Source: Xanthomarina spongicola
GTDB lineage: Bacteria; Bacteroidota; Bacteroidia; Flavobacteriales; Flavobacteriaceae
Direction: 5' to 3'
NCBI RefSeq assembly: GCF_003148645.1
Contig: NZ_QGGP01000002.1
Span: forward strand, 541,525 to 605,524
DNA length: 64,000 nucleotides
The notes below the pieces were generated by a model. That model did not search any database. It worked only from the letters and a program-made list of their open reading frames with translations, and was not told where the DNA came from. The position numbers and the translations under genes were made by a program. Numbering within the stretch: the first letter of the stretch is position 1; the number at the start of each line of letters is the position of its first letter. Of the stretch, positions 9,960-18,883 are shown in pieces.

Positions 9960-11856
9960 AATAATCCACATATTAAAAGGGCTTTCTCATAAGTATGCAT
10001 CTAAATGGCTTGTGTTACTGTTCGATTTATGTGTTGTTGCTTTTACATTCTTTCTTGCTTACATTATTCGTTATAATTTTGAAATTGATTTCGATTTTAT
10101 TGCTTTTTTAAAACAAATACCATTTGTTTTAATTGCTGCTTTAACAAGTTTTCTTATTGTTAATTCACACAATGGTGTAGTAAGATTTACTGGAGTAAAA
10201 GACGTTATCAATTTAATAATAGGTATAAATATATTAGCAACTATCTTAATAGTTACCACTTTCTTAAGCAGGCAATTTAATTTTGACAAAGTCTTTGATA
10301 TTCCAGGATCCATTATTTATATCCATTTATTATTAAATATCTTTTTTTTAGTTGGAATTAGATTTTTTATAAAATCACTCTATAAAAGTATTGTTACAGA
10401 TTTTGATGTTAAGAAGTCCGTTTTAATTTATGGAGCTGGAACATCTGGTATGATAACATACGATGCTGTTTTTAACGATCCAAAAAGCAATATCCAAGTG
10501 GTCGGTTTTATTGATGATAACGATAGTAAATCTGGTAAAAAAATTAATCTGCTAAATGTCTATGAACCTGAAAAAATAACTAAAAAGTTTATTGAAAAAA
10601 ATAATATTGAGGAAGTTATAATTTCAATTCAAAACATTGATTCAAATAGATTATTGCAAATAACAAGCAATCTTTTTGCTTTAAATCTAAAAGTAAAAAT
10701 TGTTCCAGCTGTTAAAAATTGGATAGATGGAGATTTGAGTTTTGGACAGATTAAAGATTTAAATTTAGAAGATTTATTAGGAAGAGAACCTATTAATATC
10801 GATAATCCAATACTTGATGAAGAGTATAGCAACAAAGTAATTCTAGTTACAGGTGCTGCAGGTTCTATTGGTAGTGAATTGGTTAGAAAATTATCCCGTT
10901 ACAATTTTAAAAAATTAATATTATTAGATAATGCTGAATCAAATTTATATGATATTCAGCAAGAATTAAAAAGAAATGGAAAAGTAAATATTGAGGCAAT
11001 TGTTTCTGACATTAGAAATAAAATTAGAATTAATAATATTTTTGATTTCTACAAACCAGATATTATTTTTCATGCTGCTGCTTATAAGCACGTGCCTTTA
11101 ATGGAACAATGTCCTTACGAGGCTGTTAGTGTAAATGTTAGAGGAACTAAAAACTTAATTGACTTATCAGTTAAATATGGCATCGAAAAATTTATTTTAA
11201 TTTCAACAGATAAAGCTGTAAACCCAACAAATGTAATGGGAGCTACTAAACGTATAGCAGAAATGATAGTTTGCTATCAAAACAGATCTAGCTCAGGAAA
11301 AACCAAATTTATAATTACAAGATTTGGAAATGTATTAGGTTCTAATGGTTCTGTTATTCCATTGTTTAAAAAACAAATTGAATCTGGAGGACCATTAACA
11401 GTAACTCATAAAGACATTATTCGTTACTTCATGACAATTCCAGAAGCTGCTCAATTAGTTCTAGAAGCCTCAGCAATGGGGTTAGGTCACGAAATATTTG
11501 TTTTTGATATGGGAAAACCTGTTAAAATATTCGATTTAGCAATTAATATGATAACGTTATCAGGATTAAGATACCCAGAAGATATTAGTATAAAAATAAC
11601 TGGATTACGTCCAGGCGAAAAGATATTTGAAGAATTACTAGTCGATGGAGAAAACACAAAACCAACTTACAATGAAAAAATTATGATTGCAAAATGCAAA
11701 TCAATTACTATTCCTGATGTGAAAAAAAATATTGATGATTTATGTAATTTAGGACCGAATACCCAAAATATAGAGATTGTATCAAAAATTAAAGATATAG
11801 TTATAGAATATATCCCAAATAACTCAAAATACGATGTATTAAATACTACAAAATAA
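9952..11856 (+). CDS. Membrane NDP-sugar 4,6-dehydratase (PglF/WbpM/CapD-like)
   Basis: A 634-aa inner-membrane protein of the long CapD/WbpM/PglF family. Four hydrophobic helices occupy roughly residues 15-140. A first Rossmann domain begins at SVLIYGAGTSG near residue 156, and the catalytic SDR domain begins at VTGAAGSIGSELVRK near residue 299. The catalytic region reads STDKAVNPTNVMGATKR, with Met in place of the usual SDR Tyr as in WbpM/PglF. It dehydrates a UDP-HexNAc to the 4-keto-6-deoxy sugar used by the aminotransferase upstream. The start is a TTG overlapping that gene by 8 bases, and the Wza-like gene follows with no gap. Confidence 0.92.
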   Translation: MNKIIHILKGLSHKYASKWLVLLFDLCVVAFTFFLAYIIRYNFEIDFDFIAFLKQIPFVLIAALTSFLIVNSHNGVVRFTGVKDVINLIIGINILATILIVTTFLSRQFNFDKVFDIPGSIIYIHLLLNIFFLVGIRFFIKSLYKSIVTDFDVKKSVLIYGAGTSGMITYDAVFNDPKSNIQVVGFIDDNDSKSGKKINLLNVYEPEKITKKFIEKNNIEEVIISIQNIDSNRLLQITSNLFALNLKVKIVPAVKNWIDGDLSFGQIKDLNLEDLLGREPINIDNPILDEEYSNKVILVTGAAGSIGSELVRKLSRYNFKKLILLDNAESNLYDIQQELKRNGKVNIEAIVSDIRNKIRINNIFDFYKPDIIFHAAAYKHVPLMEQCPYEAVSVNVRGTKNLIDLSVKYGIEKFILISTDKAVNPTNVMGATKRIAEMIVCYQNRSSSGKTKFIITRFGNVLGSNGSVIPLFKKQIESGGPLTVTHKDIIRYFMTIPEAAQLVLEASAMGLGHEIFVFDMGKPVKIFDLAINMITLSGLRYPEDISIKITGLRPGEKIFEELLVDGENTKPTYNEKIMIAKCKSITIPDVKKNIDDLCNLGPNTQNIEIVSKIKDIVIEYIPNNSKYDVLNTTK

Positions 11857-12660
11857 ATGAAAACTTCAACAATTATAGTAAAACGAACTAAACAAATACT
11901 GCATAAAGTAATAATAATTAATATTATTCTAGTTTTTTCATCATGTGTGTCAAGTAAAGAAATTATTTACTTTCAAGATGAGCCATTAAATAGTCTAAGT
12001 ACAGTAAATTTTAATTCAGATATTGTTTATAAACCTAACGATCTTCTTACAATAAATGTTTCTGCTTTAGACCCAGAAACTGTAAAACCATTCAATTTAC
12101 CAGTAATAACCAACAGTATCTCTTCACTTAGACCTCAAGGTGATATAAAAATGCAAACTTATATTGTGGATTTAAATGGTAATATAGAATTTCCAGTATT
12201 AGGATCTATAAAAATTGGTGGATTAAATAGATTTCAAGCAACTCAAATGTTAAAAGAAAGAATATCTGAATATGTTACAGACCCTATTATAAATATTCGG
12301 GTAACCAATTTTACAATTACTGTTATAGGCGAAGTAAATGGACCTGGAACATATACCATTGAAGATGAAAGAATTTCTCTTTTAGAAGCCATAGGTCTTG
12401 CTGGCGATTTAACTATTCATGGTAAAAGAGAAAACGTTTTTTTAATTAGAGAACAAGATGGTGTGAAACGATTTACAAAATTTGACTTAACATCAATCAA
12501 TGTTATAAATTCTCCAAGTTTTTACCTAGAACAAAATGATGTTGTCTATGTCGAACCAAATAAAGCAAAAATCCGTTCAGCCTCTTACAATCAAAATTAC
12601 ATTGTAATAATATCGGCAATAGGAACTTTAGCAACTATAGCAGCAATATTGGTTAAATAA
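11857..12660 (+). CDS. Wza-like outer-membrane polysaccharide export lipoprotein
   Basis: Polysaccharide export protein of the Poly_export/SLBB family, 267 aa. The N-terminus is a basic stretch then a hydrophobic core ending in the lipobox VFSSC (Cys30), so it should be lipidated and sent to the outer membrane. YKPNDLLTINVSALDPE starts the export domain, and IEFPVLGSIKIGG is its conserved centre. VIGEVNGPGTYTIEDERISLLEAI is an SLBB-type repeat. A C-terminal hydrophobic segment (about residues 247-265) may cross or anchor in the membrane. It starts right after the dehydratase stop and is followed by the Wzc-like gene, the usual Wza-Wzc order. Confidence 0.93.
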   Translation: MKTSTIIVKRTKQILHKVIIINIILVFSSCVSSKEIIYFQDEPLNSLSTVNFNSDIVYKPNDLLTINVSALDPETVKPFNLPVITNSISSLRPQGDIKMQTYIVDLNGNIEFPVLGSIKIGGLNRFQATQMLKERISEYVTDPIINIRVTNFTITVIGEVNGPGTYTIEDERISLLEAIGLAGDLTIHGKRENVFLIREQDGVKRFTKFDLTSINVINSPSFYLEQNDVVYVEPNKAKIRSASYNQNYIVIISAIGTLATIAAILVK

Positions 12661-12683
12661 TTTTATTTATTAGTTCAAGTATT

Positions 12684-15032
12684 ATGAATAAAAAAAACGA
12701 TTATAAGGAATTAATTAATCCATATCTACATAAATGGAAGTTTATAGTTTTATGTGTTTTTGGTGCTCTAGTAGTTGCTCTTCTCTATTTACGCTATGCA
12801 GATTACCAATATAATGCAAGTGCAAAAATCAAAATAAAAGACGATAAATCAAATAGTAAACTCCCAGAAATATCAACTTTACAAAATTATGGATTGTTTA
12901 AAACTGAAAACAATAATGTACTAGACGAAATTGAAGTAATTAAATCGAGAACCATAATAGAAGAAGTAATTAAAGAATTAAAGTTTAATATTCAATATTT
13001 TGTTGAAGGACGTATTAAGGCATATGAAGAGTATGAAAATCCTCCTTTAAGTATAAATTTTAACGCATCAGATTCTATTATTCATAAAGTAGATACAACT
13101 TTAAGCATTCGTATTCAATCTGCAAATAATTTTGTTTTAAAAGGGGTTAATTTTAGTGAGAAATTTTCTTTTAACTCTGATGAAAATGATGATCCTGATA
13201 TCAAAGGCACTGTTTATGCTTTTGGAGAAAGCATTCCAACTAGTTTTGGAGACCTTATCATTACTCCCAGAATTGGTGAATCATCTACAAAAATCGGCTC
13301 TAATATTAAAATTAAAATATCCCCTCTATCTAGTATTGTTTCTAAATACAAAAGTAAAATCCTAATTGAAAATCAAGAAATGTCTAATATACTTAAATTA
13401 AGTATTAATGATAATGTAAGAATAAAGGCTAGTTTATTTATAGATAAACTTATTGAAAAATACAATAATGATGTTCAAAATGATAAACAATTAGTTGTAG
13501 ACGCCACTTCTGATTTTATTAACAATAGACTTGAAATTGTGTCTACAGAACTAGGTGAAGTAGATTTATCTGCCGAAGATTTACAAAAAACCAACAAACT
13601 AACTGATTTAGCAACTCAATCAAGCCTGTCCCTACAAAATGAAAAAGAGAATGAAAACAAATTAATAAATACTGCAACTCAAATTCAGTTAATTGATTAT
13701 ATGAACGAGCAAATTACAGGTAATAATTTAGATTTATTACCTGCTAATATTGGAATATCAGACAATTCAGTATCACAATTGACCAGACAGTATAACCAAT
13801 TAGTTTTAGAAAAAGATAGGCTATTAAAAAATTCAAGTGAAAAAAACCCTACTGTAGTTAATCTAACAAACCAAATAAATCAGCTTAAAGAAAATTTATC
13901 TCAAAGTTTAAGCAGTATTAAAGCAACAAACGAAATTACATATAATTCATTAGTTAATGAAAGTAATAGAATAAGATCTCAAATATATTCTGCACCAAAA
14001 AAACAAAGACAGTTTAGAGATATAAAACGTCAACAAGATATAAAGGAAGCTTTGTATTTATACTTATTAGAAAAAAGGGAAGAAGCTGCTATAACTCATG
14101 GTGTAACATCTCCTAATGCAAAAATTGTTGATAAAGCTTATGCTTCAGGGATGCCAGTAGCCCCTAAAAAACCTATTATTCTTTTAGCAGCATTAATACT
14201 TGGGTTTGGCTTTCCTATAGGATTTATATACCTTGTTAATTTACTAGATGACAAAGTTCACAACATCAAAGACGTCAAGAACATTGTTTCAATTCCCTTT
14301 ATAGGAGATATTCCAAAATCAAATAAAAACAAACAATTAATCTCCAAAGTAGATTACTCTCCAAAAGCTGAAGCTTTTAGAATGGTGAGAACTAACTTAG
14401 AGTTTATGCTTCAAAATATTGAAAACAGGGCAAAAGTTATTTTTGTAACATCTACTACTAGCAAAGAAGGCAAATCTCATACCTCTATAAACTTAGCATT
14501 GTCTTTATCGTATTCTGAAAAAAATGTATTATTAATCGAAACTGACATAAGAGTTCCAAAAGCTACAAATTATTTAAACGTTAAAAATGAATTTGGCTTA
14601 ACAAATTATATAGGCAACCTACACACTCAAGTTGATGAAGTTATTTTTAAACATAAAGACAATACCTTTCTAGACGTTATTCCTTCTGGAACTATCCCTC
14701 CAAATCCAGCAGAATTACTAATGAGTAATCGGGTTAAGGAACTATTTGATCATGTATTACAAAAATACGATTATATTATTGTAGATACAGCTGCTGTTGG
14801 TTTAGTTACAGATACATTATTAATTAGCAAATTTGCAGATTTATTTATTTATGTAGCAAAAGCTAATTACATATCAAAAAGACAGCTAGAATTAGCCGAA
14901 AGAATGTATACAGAGAAAAGACTACCAAACATGACTATTTTACTTAATAGCGTTAACCATAAAAAAGGATATGGATATGGATATGGATATGGTACCAATC
15001 CACATAAAAAGAAATGGTGGAAATTTTCTTAA
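12684..15032 (+). CDS. Wzc-like polysaccharide co-polymerase with BY-kinase domain
   Basis: Chain-length regulator and tyrosine autokinase, 782 aa. The Wzz domain has TM1 near residues 20-36, a long coiled-coil periplasmic region, and TM2 near residues 495-518. The cytoplasmic kinase has Walker A TSKEGKSHTS near residue 593, Walker A' LLIETDIRVPK (Glu where Asp is usual, with the second Asp kept), and Walker B YIIVDTAAVG. The tail is a short Tyr-Gly repeat encoded by four copies of GGATAT (14967-14990), the expected autophosphorylation cluster. It would control polymer length and export with the Wza-like protein. Its stop overlaps the convergent proline dehydrogenase stop by 4 bases. Confidence 0.94.
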   Translation: MNKKNDYKELINPYLHKWKFIVLCVFGALVVALLYLRYADYQYNASAKIKIKDDKSNSKLPEISTLQNYGLFKTENNNVLDEIEVIKSRTIIEEVIKELKFNIQYFVEGRIKAYEEYENPPLSINFNASDSIIHKVDTTLSIRIQSANNFVLKGVNFSEKFSFNSDENDDPDIKGTVYAFGESIPTSFGDLIITPRIGESSTKIGSNIKIKISPLSSIVSKYKSKILIENQEMSNILKLSINDNVRIKASLFIDKLIEKYNNDVQNDKQLVVDATSDFINNRLEIVSTELGEVDLSAEDLQKTNKLTDLATQSSLSLQNEKENENKLINTATQIQLIDYMNEQITGNNLDLLPANIGISDNSVSQLTRQYNQLVLEKDRLLKNSSEKNPTVVNLTNQINQLKENLSQSLSSIKATNEITYNSLVNESNRIRSQIYSAPKKQRQFRDIKRQQDIKEALYLYLLEKREEAAITHGVTSPNAKIVDKAYASGMPVAPKKPIILLAALILGFGFPIGFIYLVNLLDDKVHNIKDVKNIVSIPFIGDIPKSNKNKQLISKVDYSPKAEAFRMVRTNLEFMLQNIENRAKVIFVTSTTSKEGKSHTSINLALSLSYSEKNVLLIETDIRVPKATNYLNVKNEFGLTNYIGNLHTQVDEVIFKHKDNTFLDVIPSGTIPPNPAELLMSNRVKELFDHVLQKYDYIIVDTAAVGLVTDTLLISKFADLFIYVAKANYISKRQLELAERMYTEKRLPNMTILLNSVNHKKGYGYGYGYGTNPHKKKWWKFS

Positions 15033-16204
15033 ACTAGTTTTCTTCTGTTTTTTTCTTTTGTTAATAACATGAGCTCTCTACCAGTTTGTCCTGCTACTGA
15101 AGTATTCTCTTCGGCTCGACGAATTAAATAAGGTAACACGTCTTTAACTGGTCCAAAAGGAACATATTTAGCCACATTATAACCAAGATTAGCTAAATTA
15201 AAACTTATATGGTCGCTCATACCATAAAGCTGGCCAAACCAAACACGATTATCATTTATAGAAATCCCTTTTTCTTCCATCATTTCCAATATCAAATAAC
15301 TACTCTCTTCATTATGTGTTCCTGCAAAAAGAGAGATAGTGTCTAAATGATCTAGTATGTATTTTGCAGAAGCATTAAAATTATCGTCTGTTGCAGCTTT
15401 ACTTTCACAAATTGGAGTTGGATAACCCATTTTTAAAGCACGTTCGTTTTCTTTTTCCATATAAGCACCACGAACAATTTTATATCCTAAGTAATAACCA
15501 TTTGCTTTGGCATGATCGTGTTCTTGCATTAAAAAAGCCATTCTATCGTGTCTATACATCTGTAAAGTGTTATAAACAATAGCTTTTTCTGTATTATATT
15601 TTTGCATCATTTCAGACACCAAATCATCTACAGCTTGTTGCATCCAGCTTTCTTCAGCATCAATTAATAACTCAACATCTTTTTCTTTGGCTAATTTACA
15701 AACCTTATCATATCTAGCTACTACTCTATTCCATTGAACTTGTTCTTCAGCTGTAAAGGGTTTACCTTCACCTTTTTTAGTATATAAACTTGGTTTCCCA
15801 AAACCTGTTGGTTTAAACACAGCAATAGGCATGGCTTCTTTATTTTCTGAGAATTTAATAATCTCGAGTGTCTTATCCATGGCTGCGTCAAAAAAAGATT
15901 CTTCCTCTTTCCCTTCAACTGAGAAATCCAATACAGAGCTTACTCCTTTTTCAAACATAGCATCAATTACTGGCAAACAATCCTTTTCATTGATTCCTCC
16001 ACAAAAATGGTCGAAAACAGTTGCTCTTATAACACTGTCTACAGGAAGGTTTGCTTTTATTGCAAAATTACTTAGAGTCTTTCCTACCTTCACAAGTGGC
16101 TCGTAAGAAATCATTTTAAACAAAAGATAGGCTCTATTTAGTTCTGAATTACTTTTTAGCGAAAAAGCAATTTCAGTATTATCAAAAATTCGTTCTTTAG
16201 ACAT
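15029..16204 (-). CDS. Proline dehydrogenase
   Basis: FAD-dependent proline dehydrogenase, 391 aa, which oxidises proline to pyrroline-5-carboxylate and passes electrons to the quinone pool. This is the monofunctional form, not a PutA fusion. The beta-alpha barrel shows VELLIDAEESW (flavin/substrate region), YKIVRGAYMEKE, LFAGTHNEES, and the strongly conserved C-terminal RRAEENTSVAGQ, whose arginines bind the proline carboxylate. No membrane segment is present. A good -7 box lies upstream at 16221-16228. It converges with the export operon and is divergent from aroB. Confidence 0.93.
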   Translation of the reverse strand: MSKERIFDNTEIAFSLKSNSELNRAYLLFKMISYEPLVKVGKTLSNFAIKANLPVDSVIRATVFDHFCGGINEKDCLPVIDAMFEKGVSSVLDFSVEGKEEESFFDAAMDKTLEIIKFSENKEAMPIAVFKPTGFGKPSLYTKKGEGKPFTAEEQVQWNRVVARYDKVCKLAKEKDVELLIDAEESWMQQAVDDLVSEMMQKYNTEKAIVYNTLQMYRHDRMAFLMQEHDHAKANGYYLGYKIVRGAYMEKENERALKMGYPTPICESKAATDDNFNASAKYILDHLDTISLFAGTHNEESSYLILEMMEEKGISINDNRVWFGQLYGMSDHISFNLANLGYNVAKYVPFGPVKDVLPYLIRRAEENTSVAGQTGRELMLLTKEKNRRKLV

Positions 16205-16220
16205 GTTGAAAAATTTTACA

Positions 16221-16228
16221 CAAATATA
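16221..16228 (-). promoter_or_regulatory. -7 box TATATTTG for proline dehydrogenase
   Basis: On the minus strand TATATTTG (plus strand CAAATATA) matches TAnnTTTG and lies 17 bases before the ATG at 16204. No convincing -33 TTG is seen at 19-23 bases, so the call rests on the -7 box alone. Confidence 0.5.
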
Positions 16229-16295
16229 ATTATTGTAAATCTACTTATTTAAAAAAAAACTCTAATTTTCGCACAATATTTTACAATAATTCAAA

Positions 16296-17363
16296 ATGAA
16301 TTCTATCAACACAAAAGATTACACAATTTACTTCAAAACAGACTGTTATAAAGCTTTGAATACGCATTTGAAGAAAGCTGCTTATTCAAAAATATTCATT
16401 CTTGTTGACGAAAATACTCATGAACATTGTCTTCCTAAGTTTTTAAGCAATTTAGAAACCCAATTGGATATTGAAATTATTGAAATTGAATCTGGAGAAC
16501 TACATAAAAATATTGAAACTTGTTCTGGTGTTTGGAATGCTCTATCTGAATTAGATGCAGATAGAAAAAGCCTTATAATTAATCTTGGAGGAGGTGTGAT
16601 TACAGATTTAGGTGGCTTTGTGGCTTCTACTTTTAAACGTGGTATAGACTTTATTAATGTTCCAACCACTCTGTTAGCCATGGTTGACGCATCTATTGGT
16701 GGTAAAAATGGTGTAGACCTTGGACATCTAAAAAACCAAATAGGTGTTATAAATACTGGTAAAATGGTTTTAATAGACTCGTCGTTTTTAAATACATTGC
16801 CAGATAACCAAATGCGTTCTGGTTTAGCAGAAATGTTAAAACATGGTTTAATTTATAGTGAAACTTACTGGAATAAATTTCATAATGTTAACGAACTCAA
16901 CAGCAAAACACTTGATGATTTAATTTATGAATCTATAGAAATAAAAAACACCATTGTTGAAGTAGATCCATTTGAAAACAATCTTAGAAAGACCTTAAAT
17001 TATGGCCACACTATTGGTCATGCCATTGAGTCTTATTACCTAAGTAATGCTTCTAAAACGCCATTGTTACATGGAGAAGCAATAGCAATAGGAATGATAT
17101 TAGCAACTTATATATCTACAGGATTAACAGATTTTCCAAAGAATGATTGTGATAAAATTAAAGAAACCATTCTACAAATTTTTGGTCAGCCAACAATTCT
17201 TGAAGAAGATTTTAGTGCTATTATTGATCTTTTAAAATTTGATAAGAAAAATGAACATGGTATAGTTAATTTTGTACTTCTAAAAAAGATTGGAGAAACA
17301 AAAGTAAACTGTCAAGTTGAAAATAGTTTAATAATTGAAGCTTTCAAATATTATAATTCTTAA
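16296..17363 (+). CDS. aroB: 3-dehydroquinate synthase
   Basis: Second enzyme of the shikimate pathway, converting DAHP to 3-dehydroquinate with NAD and a divalent metal. It is 355 aa, the usual length. LGGGVITDLGGFVAS binds NAD. VPTTLLAMVDASIGGKNGVD is the core motif. Metal ligands are in GLAEMLKHGLI, NYGHTIGHAIES and LLHGEAIAIGM. It is divergent from proline dehydrogenase; a TAATTTTC sequence at 16263-16270 may be a weak -7 box. Confidence 0.96.
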   Translation: MNSINTKDYTIYFKTDCYKALNTHLKKAAYSKIFILVDENTHEHCLPKFLSNLETQLDIEIIEIESGELHKNIETCSGVWNALSELDADRKSLIINLGGGVITDLGGFVASTFKRGIDFINVPTTLLAMVDASIGGKNGVDLGHLKNQIGVINTGKMVLIDSSFLNTLPDNQMRSGLAEMLKHGLIYSETYWNKFHNVNELNSKTLDDLIYESIEIKNTIVEVDPFENNLRKTLNYGHTIGHAIESYYLSNASKTPLLHGEAIAIGMILATYISTGLTDFPKNDCDKIKETILQIFGQPTILEEDFSAIIDLLKFDKKNEHGIVNFVLLKKIGETKVNCQVENSLIIEAFKYYNS

Positions 17364-17446
17364 AAACAATAAAATTAATTTGTAACTTTATAAAAATTGC
17401 TACAGTAAAAAGTTAGTGCTATTTATTAATTTTAATACCTTTAGTA

Positions 17447-17749
17447 ATGAAAAGAATAATTGTAGATTACAAAAAACTCACTCCTAAACTCCTAAAGTTA
17501 TTAACCGATAAATTTCCAGATGGTTATAACGATGATGATGTTATTACATTCGAAAATCATAAGAATGAAATAATAGAAGCAGTAGAAGTACGAACAAATG
17601 AAAGTGTGTATCTTGTTAAAGTTAGCAGCAAACTTCATTATACCATGAATAATTTTGAAGGCATTGAAGATACTGAAGTAGACGATTTAGGTCATGTTGT
17701 TATTAACGATGATATTAAATCTGAAACTTTTAAAGACGAAGAAGAGTAA
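17447..17749 (+). CDS. Conserved acidic hypothetical protein
   Basis: A 100-aa acidic protein that I recognise only as a type often found beside aroB and proline dehydrogenase in flavobacteria. It is not assigned to a functional family. It starts MKRIIVDYKKLTPKLL, has an Asp-rich turn (PDGYNDDDVITF) and ends in a highly acidic tail. No signal peptide, membrane segment or metal motif is visible. It ends 2 bases before the convergent DinB gene. The acidic tail suggests a binding or regulatory protein, but this is a guess. Confidence 0.75.
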   Translation: MKRIIVDYKKLTPKLLKLLTDKFPDGYNDDDVITFENHKNEIIEAVEVRTNESVYLVKVSSKLHYTMNNFEGIEDTEVDDLGHVVINDDIKSETFKDEEE

Positions 17750-17751
17750 TT

Positions 17752-18267
17752 CTACAAATATCGAGAAGTAATAACTTCGCAATGATGTTTCTCATGTCCT
17801 ATAATTACAAAACCAATAGCTCGAACAGACATATTACTATTACTTGCCACTCCTACAAGTTTTAATGCATCTTCATTAAAACTTTTAAACAACATTATGG
17901 TAGACTCTCTAACTAATTGATATTCTTTTAACAACTCTGCTCTACTCCTTTTATTCGCATTAGCCACGTCTGTATATGTGTTTTCCTCAAAACCAGGTAA
18001 AGATGTTTTATCTTGTCTAGCAAAACGCAAAGCTCTATAAGCAAACACACGCTCAGCATCAATTAAATGCTGAATAATATCTTTAACAGTCCACTTACCA
18101 GCATCATATCTATATTCAAGCTTGTTTTCTGGAATGGTATTAAAAAAAGCAAGTATACTACTCAAACTAGATTCTAAGCCAGATACAAGCATCTCTTCTC
18201 CAGCTTTATTTATATAATTACTGTAATATTGTGCATATTCGTTTTTTGATAGTTGAGATGCTTTCAT
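17752..18267 (-). CDS. DinB family protein
   Basis: A 171-aa DinB/YfiT-like four-helix-bundle protein, a family of metal-dependent thiol transferases and hydrolases of mostly unknown substrate. Three putative metal-binding histidines are visible: in WTVKDIIQHLIDAERVFA (first), and in IIGHEKHHCEVI near the C-terminus (second and third). FARQDKTSLPGFEENTY is a typical loop. It converges with the acidic protein gene (2-base gap) and is preceded by a hairpin that ends the upstream Lrp gene, so it should have its own promoter. No pathway can be inferred from its neighbours. Confidence 0.88.
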   Translation of the reverse strand: MKASQLSKNEYAQYYSNYINKAGEEMLVSGLESSLSSILAFFNTIPENKLEYRYDAGKWTVKDIIQHLIDAERVFAYRALRFARQDKTSLPGFEENTYTDVANANKRSRAELLKEYQLVRESTIMLFKSFNEDALKLVGVASNSNMSVRAIGFVIIGHEKHHCEVITSRYL

Positions 18268-18284
18268 GAAGTTATGTTTTAATA

Positions 18285-18314
18285 AAAAGCCTCTTTAATA
18301 TTAAAGAGGCTTTT
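18285..18314 (-). terminator. Intrinsic terminator after Lrp-family gene
   Basis: Perfect inverted repeat AAAAGCCTCTTTAA-TA-TTAAAGAGGCTTTT lies between the Lrp-family gene and the DinB gene. On the minus strand the stem is followed by a T-run, so it fits Rho-independent termination of the Lrp-family transcript. Confidence 0.85.
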
Positions 18315-18332
18315 ATAATTGATTTTATTTAT

Positions 18333-18812
18333 CTACAGTTCATTAAAAATAGAATGCATTAAACGCTTTTTATCGTTAATACTTTCTTCTAAAGAAATCA
18401 TAGTTTCTGTTCTATAAACCCCTTCAATGTCGTCTAGCATAAAGATAATATCTTTGGCATGCTCTGTATTTTTTGCTCTTATTTTACAAAAAATATTGAA
18501 TTTTCCTGTAGTTATATGCGCAACAGTAACAAAAGGAATATCGCTAATTCGCTCTAAAACAAACTTAGTTTGAGACGTATTTTGAAGAAAAATACCTACA
18601 TAAGCAATAAATGAATATCCTAATTTCTTATAATCCAATGTTAAAGAAGAACCTTTAATAATTCCTCCTTCTTCCATTTTTTTTACTCTTACGTGAATTG
18701 TTCCTGCTGAAATGTTTAATTTTTTAGCAATGTCTGTAAACGGAATCCTTGTATTATCAATTAACATATCTAAAATTTGATGATCAATATCATCCAACTT
18801 AATTTTCCCCAT
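18333..18812 (-). CDS. Lrp/AsnC family transcriptional regulator
   Basis: A 159-aa DNA-binding regulator. The N-terminal winged helix spans about residues 5-60: DDIDHQILDMLIDNTRIPF, then LNISAGTIHVRVKKMEEGG as the recognition region. The C-terminal RAM domain follows (GYSFIAYVGIF, IPFVTVAHITTGKFNIFCKIRA), which binds effector amino acids and forms octamers. Targets are unknown. It sits alone between a terminator and the carboxypeptidase gene, the normal arrangement of an autoregulated Lrp gene. Confidence 0.94.
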   Translation of the reverse strand: MGKIKLDDIDHQILDMLIDNTRIPFTDIAKKLNISAGTIHVRVKKMEEGGIIKGSSLTLDYKKLGYSFIAYVGIFLQNTSQTKFVLERISDIPFVTVAHITTGKFNIFCKIRAKNTEHAKDIIFMLDDIEGVYRTETMISLEESINDKKRLMHSIFNEL

Positions 18813-18883
18813 TTTTAATTTTTATTTGAATAATAAGCAAAAATAATATAATAATGCTGAATATTCCCTATTAAAGCAGAAGG

